DNA of 64,000 nucleotides, taken from contig CAVJCT010000072.1 of NCBI GenBank assembly GCA_963648205.1, positions 1-64,000 on the forward strand. The letters are read 5' to 3'. Every line of letters starts with the position of its first letter. Position 1 is the first letter of the stretch. Position numbers and translations under genes: made by a program. Positions 8,588 through 16,200 of the stretch are shown here, piece after piece. Source of the DNA: UBA1181 sp963648205. Lineage in GTDB: Bacteria; Bacteroidota; Bacteroidia; Bacteroidales; Paludibacteraceae. Below the pieces are notes generated by a model. It was given only the letters and a program-made list of their open reading frames with translations. It was not told where the DNA came from and made no database searches.

Positions 8588-8950
8588 TCAGCCGAAATCG
8601 ATTTCAAATCGGTTAGTAGACTCATCACCGCCATTGTCATCCTTGGAAGAGTTTTCTGAATCTTCATTGTAGATAAAGTTCATCACCTCGTCGATACCAT
8701 TGCGGAACTTTTCAAAATCCTCTTGATACAAGAAAATCTTGTGTTTCTCGAATGATACTGGGGAAGTTTCATCTCCAGCAAATTTCTTCTTACTCTCTGT
8801 AATGGCTAAGAACAATTCGTTCTTGCGATTACGTTTCACATCCAAATAATAGATGCGCTTCCCAGCTTTCAAAGCCTTCGAATAAACAATCTCCTGATCT
8901 CGCTTATCCGCCTCCATTAAGTTCTTTCCGTCTTCCATACTCATTTCCAT
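8588..8950 (-). CDS. DUF3276 PUR-alpha-like nucleic-acid-binding protein
   Basis: 120 residues; the core VYSKALKAGKRIYYLDVKRN and ELFLAITESKKKF, followed by SFEKHKIFLYQEDFEKF, is the DUF3276 domain of Bacteroidota, a small PUR-alpha-type fold that binds single-stranded nucleic acid. The C-terminal 25 residues are acidic and Ser/Asn-rich. Two methionines (1 and 3/5) could serve as start; the choice changes little. Conserved and near-universal in the phylum; exact role unknown. Confidence 0.85.
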   Translation of the reverse strand: MEMSMEDGKNLMEADKRDQEIVYSKALKAGKRIYYLDVKRNRKNELFLAITESKKKFAGDETSPVSFEKHKIFLYQEDFEKFRNGIDEVMNFIYNEDSENSSKDDNGGDESTNRFEIDFG

Positions 8951-9090
8951 TTAAATTGTTCATACACCCACCTTTCCTTGCTATGTTAAAGCCAAGTCAC
9001 CTTGTCTTTGCTCAGAAAAGGTTCAATATTCCAAAACGAAATCGATTACAATGTATTTTAATTTTTTGTATTTGCAAAGTTTCGACGGAA

Positions 9091-9134
9091 AAAATAAAAG
9101 GGAGAGGCGAAAAAAATTTCACCCTTCCCTTTTT
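9091..9134 (-). terminator. Terminator of rplU-rpmA
   Basis: On the minus strand an AAAAGGGA arm (9126-9133) pairs with its complement at 9096-9103, with a partly paired extension. It is followed by a T-rich tract. It lies 20 bp beyond the rpmA stop. Confidence 0.65.
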
Positions 9135-9153
9135 ATAAATTTTGAATCGTTAA

Positions 9154-9420
9154 TTAGTTCTCTGCAACGATAGGTTGAACAGAAACGAATGAACGATTGT
9201 TCATCTTCTTCTTGAATACTACAACACCGTCGATCAATGCGAACAAAGTGTGGTCTTTACCCATACCTACGTTCTCACCTGGATGGTGAACTGTACCACG
9301 TTGGCGAACTAAAATGTTACCTGCTTTAGCAACTTGTCCACCGAAAATCTTAACACCGAGTCGCTTACTTGCTGACTCACGACCGTTCTTGGAACTACCA
9401 ACCGCTTTTTTGTGTGCCAT
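9154..9420 (-). CDS. rpmA: Ribosomal protein bL27
   Basis: 88 residues starting MAHKKAVGSSKNGRES and carrying the L27 core GVKIFGGQVAKAGNILVRQRG, HPGENVGMGKDHTLFA. The short N-terminal tail that reaches the peptidyl-transferase centre is present without the cleaved extension found in Firmicutes. It is the second gene of the universal rplU-rpmA pair, 20 bp after rplU. Confidence 0.97.
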   Translation of the reverse strand: MAHKKAVGSSKNGRESASKRLGVKIFGGQVAKAGNILVRQRGTVHHPGENVGMGKDHTLFALIDGVVVFKKKMNNRSFVSVQPIVAEN

Positions 9421-9440
9421 TTCTTCTTAGTTTTTAAGGG

Positions 9441-9752
9441 TTAAGCGACTACGTTTTTGATTTTTAACTCTGTGAAGCATTGACGGTGACCGTTCAATTT
9501 GCGGTAACCTTTTCTTCTCTTCTTGTGGAATACAAGAACCTTGTCTCCTTTAACGTGAGAAACAACTTCTGCTGTTACCTTCGCACCTGCGATTGTTGGA
9601 GCACCAACTGTAACATTTCCGTCATTGTCTACTAACAATACTTTGTCAAACTCTACGTCAGAACCACGTTCTGCATCCAAACGATGAACATACACCTTCT
9701 GGTCTTTCTCAACCTTGAACTGCTGTCCAGCGATTTCTACAATAGCATACAT
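9441..9752 (-). CDS. rplU: Ribosomal protein bL21
   Basis: 103 residues: MYAIVEIAGQQFKVEKDQ, internal VGAPTIAGAKVTAEV, and the basic KKRRKGYRKLNGHRQ tail that contacts 23S rRNA. Full family length. First gene of the pair. The 177 bp upstream hold an untranslated leader of roughly 80 nt behind a -7 box; I see no obvious autoregulatory fold in it. Confidence 0.97.
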   Translation of the reverse strand: MYAIVEIAGQQFKVEKDQKVYVHRLDAERGSDVEFDKVLLVDNDGNVTVGAPTIAGAKVTAEVVSHVKGDKVLVFHKKRRKGYRKLNGHRQCFTELKIKNVVA

Positions 9753-9839
9753 TGCTTTTTACTATTTTAAGTTATTTCCGGTGGCGGACTCCAAAAACTC
9801 TGAAATCTCTTCTTTAAGCCACGAAGGATAAATCGGGTG

Positions 9840-9847
9840 CAAATTTA
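9840..9847 (-). promoter_or_regulatory. -7 box of rplU promoter
   Basis: On the minus strand TAAATTTG fits TAnnTTTG, giving a start about 80 nt before rplU. No clear -33 TTTG. Confidence 0.5.
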
Positions 9848-9930
9848 AAAGTTTTTTCTTTTTTAACGAAATAAAGACGTTAAAAAATACTGGAAATTTT
9901 TGTCGTCAAAAACTGTTGATAATCAGATTT

Positions 9931-10413
9931 TTATGCTCTGTGTTTTCCTGTGAAGTCTTTGCATCGTATGGAAAAGACACAGGTGCGTGCCACCACTTCT
10001 TCTGGAAAATGGTAGACTTCATTGGTTCGACCAACGTGTTGTATGAGGGTGTTGAGGGCGTGCGACTTCTCTTCGAAATCGTCGAGGAAGTGAGCGACAC
10101 CACTGCCCATCACGCTATCGTAGCGGTAGCCTGCTTGACAAGGTTTCTCTGTTGTGCCTGGTACAAACTCGTGTCCGCAATCCATCTCAAAATAGACGTT
10201 GGGGTTTTGCTTGAGCAAGTCGATCTTCTTTCCTTCTTTCGCACTGTGAACATACAAAATCAAATCATCACCTTCTCGTTCATAGCCAAAATTGAGGGCT
10301 ACGACGTAGGGGAGATTGTTGCTGTCTACCATTGCTAAATGGAGGACATCGCAGCGGTCAATGATTTTGAAAATATCGTCAACGTCGTTTACTTGACGGT
10401 CTGATCGTCTCAT
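9931..10413 (-). CDS. NimA-like flavin-binding protein (PNPOx-like split barrel)
   Basis: About 160 residues from MRRSDRQV, the usual start of this family; an upstream in-frame ATG at 10500 would overlap the phosphoesterase gene and is rejected. Segments HLAMVDSNNLPYVVALNFGYE, LYVHSAKEGKKIDLL and CQAGYRYDSVMGSG match the pyridoxamine-phosphate-oxidase-like/nitroimidazole-reductase group that binds FMN. Some members reduce 5-nitroimidazoles; sequence alone does not show that this one confers resistance. Its start is 17 bp past the stop of the phosphoesterase gene, so likely the last gene of a three-gene operon. Confidence 0.8.
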   Translation of the reverse strand: MRRSDRQVNDVDDIFKIIDRCDVLHLAMVDSNNLPYVVALNFGYEREGDDLILYVHSAKEGKKIDLLKQNPNVYFEMDCGHEFVPGTTEKPCQAGYRYDSVMGSGVAHFLDDFEEKSHALNTLIQHVGRTNEVYHFPEEVVARTCVFSIRCKDFTGKHRA

Positions 10414-10430
10414 ATTATATAAGGTATAGG

Positions 10431-11609
10431 TTATTGTTTTTGTAAGGTGATTACCGAGTACTGAGGGTTGAGACCTAATCTGACGGGCATTGCCACACAA
10501 CCGATGCCTCGAGAAACAATGATGTAGTTTCCGTTTCGCTCGTATTGTCCGTCGTATTGGTCAAAACCGTATTCGGCAGGCGACCATTCCCAGTTGCCTA
10601 TCTTGATACCCATTTGAGCAGCGTGAGTGTGACCAGAAAGGGTGAGGTCTATGTTGCGAGCGTCGCAGATGCTGTCTTTCCAGTAGGTTGGATCGTGGGT
10701 CAGCATTATCTTGCAGGCGAAATCGTCTGTGCCTTCCATTGCTTTTTCAATCTCGCAGAAATTAGTTTCTGGTTTCTTTCCCCAGTTTTCAGTACCGATG
10801 ATTACGAGTGAGTCGTTTCCTTGGTGAAGCACGACTGATTCGTTCAATAAAAGTTTGAATCCGAAATCTCTGACTTTCTGACGAATAGCCATGCTGTTCA
10901 TCTCTTTCAAATCCTCGCTTTCCCAGTCTTGGAAGTAGGTGCTGTAGTCGTGGTTGCCCAAAATAGCCAATTTGGGAACGTTGGGGTCTAATCGCTGAAA
11001 AACGTATGTCCAGTTGTTACATTCTGTGGCGAAGGTGTTCACCAAATCGCCGGTGAAGACAATCAAGTCGGGTTTTTGCGCATTGATCGAGTCCATCAGA
11101 GGCAAAAGTTTCTCTTGCGAAAAAGCGAAAGTACCCAAATGAGCATCGCTGATTTGCACGATTTTGTAGCCATCAAAAGCGGCAGGCAAATCCTTCATCG
11201 GAACGTTGTAAACCCCTTTCTCGAAATTGAAACGAGTGACGAAGATGCCGTGAAGAATGGTGATAGCGCAGATGGCCGCCAAAATATACCCTGCATTCTG
11301 AATTTCCCTCCATTTTTTCTTTGTCAGAAAGAAAATGAGGTCGCAGGTGCAGAAAGCCAGTTTAGGAATGTAGACCAAACCCAGCACTGCGACGAACATA
11401 ATCAGTCGGAAATAGGTTTCAGGAGAAAAAACATAATTGATATTTGTCAGAATAGTCAGCGAAACAATGATAAAATACGCTGATATGACCCAATGCAAAA
11501 TGCTGGTTGATTTTGTTACCCAATGCTTCATGAACCTGCGGTAGAGGTAGTAGTCGGGTAGCAAAACCAATAAAACCAAAAATATCAGAAATACGGTGTA
11601 AACGTGCAT
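10431..11609 (-). CDS. Membrane-anchored metallophosphoesterase
   Basis: The N-terminal ~150 residues hold several membrane helices (VFLIFLVLLVLL first). The calcineurin-like catalytic domain follows, with ISDAHLG, FTGDLV, LGNHDYS, LTHDP and SGHTHAAQ, the full set of di-metal ligands of the YkuE-like family. The substrate is unknown; relatives act on lipid or nucleotide phosphates at the membrane. I chose the start at 11609 (MHVYTV), which avoids the 26-bp overlap made by the start at 11648 and leaves the first helix intact. It follows the RlmD-like gene closely. Confidence 0.82.
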   Translation of the reverse strand: MHVYTVFLIFLVLLVLLPDYYLYRRFMKHWVTKSTSILHWVISAYFIIVSLTILTNINYVFSPETYFRLIMFVAVLGLVYIPKLAFCTCDLIFFLTKKKWREIQNAGYILAAICAITILHGIFVTRFNFEKGVYNVPMKDLPAAFDGYKIVQISDAHLGTFAFSQEKLLPLMDSINAQKPDLIVFTGDLVNTFATECNNWTYVFQRLDPNVPKLAILGNHDYSTYFQDWESEDLKEMNSMAIRQKVRDFGFKLLLNESVVLHQGNDSLVIIGTENWGKKPETNFCEIEKAMEGTDDFACKIMLTHDPTYWKDSICDARNIDLTLSGHTHAAQMGIKIGNWEWSPAEYGFDQYDGQYERNGNYIIVSRGIGCVAMPVRLGLNPQYSVITLQKQ

Positions 11610-11622
11610 TGTCAGAATTGTG

Positions 11623-13035
11623 TTAACGATGTTCGAGAGCCACAACATTCTCGACGTGGTGGGTATGAGGGAACATATCCACAGGCTGAATGGCTGTAAC
11701 TTTATACTTAGCGTCTAAGAGGTTCAAGTCGCGCGCCTGGGTGGCAGGGTTGCAACTGACGTAAACGATACGTTTCGGCTCAGCATTCAGAATCGTTTGG
11801 ACGACATCGGGGTGCATACCGTCGCGAGGAGGGTCTGTGATGATGACGTCGGGTTTTCCGTGCTGTGCGATGAAGTCGTTCGTGAGAATATCTTTCATAT
11901 CACCTGCGTAGAACAATGTGTTGTCGATGTGGTTGTTCACGGCATTGACTTTCGCATCTTCTATTGCTTCAGGCACATATTCGATACCGATCACCTTCTT
12001 TGCCAATTTTGACACGAAGCAGGCGATTGTTCCAGTTCCCGTGTAGAGGTCGTAAACCAACTCATTACCAGTTAGTTGCGCAAAATTACGAGCCACCTTG
12101 TAGAGTTCGTAGGCTTGCGGACTGTTCGTTTGGTAGAACGATTTCGGACCGATTTTGAACTTCAGACCTTCCATCTCCTCAAAGATATGGTCGCGCCCTT
12201 TGTAGACGATGGTCTCCTGGTCGGTGATGGTGTCGTTGCATTTTCCGTTGATTACATATATTAAAGAGGTAATCTGTGGAAATTGTTCGATGAGGTGGTT
12301 GAGCAGACCTTCGCGAGCCTCTTTGTCTTCGTGGTAGAAGACGACGGTGAGCATGATTTCGCCCGTGCTGGCAGTTCTGACGACGATGGTGCGCAAGAAT
12401 CCCTCTTTGTTTCTCAAGTCGAAGAATGGCAAATTGTGTTTTGCAGCATACGCTTTGATGCAATCACGAATTTGGTCGCACACCTCATCTTGGAGGTAGC
12501 ACTTGTCGATGTCCAACACCTTGTCGAACATGCCAGGAATATGAAATCCGAGTCCGTTCATGTTTTCAGTCTCGAAACTGGCACCCGAAGCGACTTGCTC
12601 GTAGGTGAGCCATTTTTTGTTCGAGAAGGTGAACTCCAATTTATTACGGTAGCGGATGATATTTTTAGAGCCGATGATGGGGGAGATTTCGGGCAGTTCG
12701 ACCTTACCGATACGGAGGAGGTTGTTGTAGACTTGGTCTTGTTTCGCCTTCAACTGGTCTTCGTAGGGGAGGATCTGCCATTTGCAACCACCACACACGC
12801 CGTAGTGAGAGCAGAAAGCCTTCTCTCTTCGGTCGGAATATTTTTTGATATTGACTACACGACCCTCCATGTAACTGTTTTTCTTACGAGTGATTTGGAG
12901 GTCTACCACGTCGCCAGGCACAACAAACTGGGTGAAAATGACCATGTCATTCACCTTAGCGATCGCCTTTCCTTCATTGGCGACCCCTGTGATTGTTATA
13001 TCCTCGAGCAGCGGTAATTGCTTTTTCCTTGCCAT
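11623..13035 (-). CDS. rlmD: RlmD-like 23S rRNA uracil-5-methyltransferase
   Basis: 470 residues. N-terminal TRAM domain (residues ~1-65, ITGVANEGKAIAKV). Cysteines C75, C81, C84 and C179 form the 4Fe-4S site of the RlmC/RlmD group. The SAM-dependent methyltransferase domain has YDLYTGTGTIACF and IITDPPRDGMH, and catalytic cysteine in VYVSCNPAT. It methylates C5 of a uridine in 23S rRNA; which position cannot be told from sequence, so the symbol is tentative. First gene of a probable operon with the phosphoesterase and NimA-like genes. Confidence 0.85.
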   Translation of the reverse strand: MARKKQLPLLEDITITGVANEGKAIAKVNDMVIFTQFVVPGDVVDLQITRKKNSYMEGRVVNIKKYSDRREKAFCSHYGVCGGCKWQILPYEDQLKAKQDQVYNNLLRIGKVELPEISPIIGSKNIIRYRNKLEFTFSNKKWLTYEQVASGASFETENMNGLGFHIPGMFDKVLDIDKCYLQDEVCDQIRDCIKAYAAKHNLPFFDLRNKEGFLRTIVVRTASTGEIMLTVVFYHEDKEAREGLLNHLIEQFPQITSLIYVINGKCNDTITDQETIVYKGRDHIFEEMEGLKFKIGPKSFYQTNSPQAYELYKVARNFAQLTGNELVYDLYTGTGTIACFVSKLAKKVIGIEYVPEAIEDAKVNAVNNHIDNTLFYAGDMKDILTNDFIAQHGKPDVIITDPPRDGMHPDVVQTILNAEPKRIVYVSCNPATQARDLNLLDAKYKVTAIQPVDMFPHTHHVENVVALEHR

Positions 13036-13137
13036 CTTTTTTAGTTTTCTATTTTAATTTGTAAAGTTACTTTTTTTTATGAAAAAGCAAGAAAATTAAG
13101 CGAGGAATGTCAATTCTTAAAAATCCTTAAATAATAG

Positions 13138-13145
13138 TATTTTTG
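13138..13145 (+). promoter_or_regulatory. -7 box before the first macroglobulin-like gene
   Basis: TATTTTTG fits TAnnTTTG, 56 bp before the ATG. No convincing -33. Confidence 0.45.
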
Positions 13146-13201
13146 CATTGTAAAAATTTATTTTTCATTGAAATTATCTACCTTAGATTTTTGTTTAACC
13201 A

Positions 13202-16200
13202 ATGTCATTAAATGGTATGAGTAAACTATTTTGGAATAAGCGGTACTCTATTGTTACATTCTTTATAACAGTATTTATTATGGGAATCAGTTTCTTGACT
13301 TTTAATCTTTCCTCATCGTCATTTGATTATGATGCGGCGTGGAAAGAGGTGGATAAAATAGCCTATCCGAATCCGAAAACGGCGATAGAAAAGATTGAAA
13401 ATATCAATCATCATGCAGAAAAAGAAAAGAACGATATTCAGCAGTTGCGTTGTATTCTTCAGAAAGGAAAATTGAAAGAAACGATTGAAGATGGCGCGTT
13501 CAAGAAGAGTTTGGCTGAGTTGGAAACGTTCAGAGAGGGAGTGAAAGACCCTGCTACGAGGGCGGTTGCCGACTATCTGTTAGGTAGGATTTATTTGAGT
13601 TTTTATAGTAGTAATCGTTGGATTTTTGAAAATCGAACCGATTTGGCTGACACCATTCCTGAGGATATAGAAGAATGGTCTAAAGAGTTGATTTTCAATA
13701 AAGTAAGAGAGTTGCAAATACCTGCTGTTCAAGTGTCAGAACTCAAGACAACGAAGGCAACAACGTTCAAGGCACTTTTTGATTTTGCCCAAGACGATGC
13801 CCAATATCGCCCTACACTGTTTGATCTTTTAATGAACGATATGGTGAGTGAGGATGGTGTGTGGACGATGGATGAAAAAATGAAGATGCACCAGAAATTG
13901 GTGGAGTTTCACCAAAATGATTCGGAGAAAAGTGCTTATACGCAAGCGAAGATTGATTGGATTGGTGCCAAGTATGATTATCGAGCAGAAAATGATTCTT
14001 TATTTTTATCGTTTGAAGAACTTTTAGAGGAGGTGAAAAATGATGAAAGTTCGATGTTGGTGCGTGCGGAACTGTGCAAATATTGGATGATTAAAGAGAA
14101 TTGGATGGATCAGGAACCGTTTGAGTCGGAATGGTCAAAAAACATTCATTCTCAGATACCGCAGAAGGTGTTGACGTTAGCGGAGGAAGGAGTGAAAAAA
14201 TATCCGAAGCATATCGCTGCGCCTTATTTGAAGTCGGTTATAGACAAGGTCAACCAGAAAAGTGTGGAGTTGGAATTGACAAACGAGAGTGTACAGTCGG
14301 GCGATACCTTGAGTTTCAAAGTGCAGTATGCGAACATTACCGATTTGACCCTCATTTTGTGTAAATATGATGGCGATTATTGGTCGCTTGCTCAGAAAAA
14401 TGATAGGAGTAAGGGCAAGTTGTGCAAGGAGGTGGCTCGTTATTCGTTCTCGTTAGAAAAGACGAACTATTTCTTGAAAAAGGACACAGTTATAACGATT
14501 CCGAAGCCTGTAGATGAGTATGGATATTACGTTGTGAAGACCAATTTGAACGAGAAAGAAGACGCTAACTGGATAGAATTTTCCGTAACGGATTTGTATT
14601 GTCTGTCTTTCCAACGAACGTCAAAGAAGTTTGAGTATGTCGTTGTGAATGCGAAGACGGGTGAGGCACTCAAGAATGTTGATTTGGAGTCTCATTATCG
14701 TACTTTAGAACGAGATGCGGAATATAGTTCATCCAAGTCGACTAAGACGGATGCCGATGGATTCGTGGAGGTGAAATATGAGAATAGGGGTTATTACAAG
14801 ACGATTTTCAAAAATGGGAAAGACGTTTTCCATAGTGAAAAAACGATTGGAATCTATGGAGATAAAGAAACAGACAATGGCTTTTACCATTGGAATAATG
14901 CAGGAGAAAGAGGAGAAATATTTGTAGATCGAGCCATCTATCGTCCGGGACAAACTGTTCATTTCAAGGTCGTTATGTATGACATTGAGAAAGAAAAATC
15001 GCATGTTTTGTCTAATAAAAAGGTAAGTGTGGTTTTGAAGGACTCTCATTATCAAGAGATAGCCAAGATAGAGTTGACTACGAATGAATTTGGTTCTGCC
15101 GCTTCTTCTTTTGTGTTGCCTGAAAGTGGTTTCCTGAACTATTGCACCTTGGTAGTTGATGGAAAATATGACAAACAAATTCAGGTAGAAGAGTATAAAC
15201 GACCAACTTTTGAGGTAACATTTGAAAAGCCAACTGCCACTTTTATGTATGGCGATTCGGTAACCGTGAAAGGCAAGGTGGAATACCTGATGGGTGCGCC
15301 TGCGTCGGGTGCAAAGGCGAAATGTAAAGTGGTTCGTATGCCTTTGTTGCGATATTTTTATGGAGCGTCTGAAATGGAGACAATCGCTGAAACTGAGATA
15401 GTTACAGATGATGAAGGTATGTTCAATGTCTCATTCCTTGCTGAGAAAAGAAAAGATATTTCGGATCCATTCTATAGATATACAGTTTCAGCGGAGGTGA
15501 CGGATGAGAATGGAGAGACGCAGAAGGGGGAGACTGATGTATATGTAGGAGAACGTTCCATTCTATTCTCTCAGAGTTTAGGAGAGCGTTTGACGTTTGA
15601 TAAGTTTACCGTTTTCAAGTTCAGAGTCGGCAAATTGGATGGTTCAGGTTTGCCAAATCAGAAGGTGGACTATGAGGTGAGAAGAGAGGAGACGACGGTG
15701 ACGAAAGGCTCGCAAGTATCTGATAGTGAGGGATATTTCTCATTGCCTGTAGAAACATCAAAATGGAAATCAGGATTGTATAATGTCATTTTGAAGGCAA
15801 AAGACGATAAAGGGCGAGAGTCTGTTGATACCTTGCAAACCATCTTGTATCGTTTGGAAGATAAATGTCCGCCAGTTTATTCACTAATGTGGACGGAAGG
15901 AATAAAAGACGTGTCATTAGCAGAAGGTGAGAATTACACAGTGAGAGTTGGTTCTTCTTTGAAAGATGCTCATTTACTGGTGATTACGACAGATGATAAG
16001 GCAAATTCGAAACGACAATGGTATGCTTTGAGTGATGAGATAAAGGAATTTAAATTCGCTTTGGAGGATTCGCAAAAAGAGTCGCTCCACGTTGAGTTTT
16101 ATTTAGTTCACGATGGAAAGTTGAGTTCTGGCAAGATGACTATCTCACGAAAAAGAGAGTCGATGAAGATGCCTGTCAGTCTGAGTGTTTTCAGAGATAA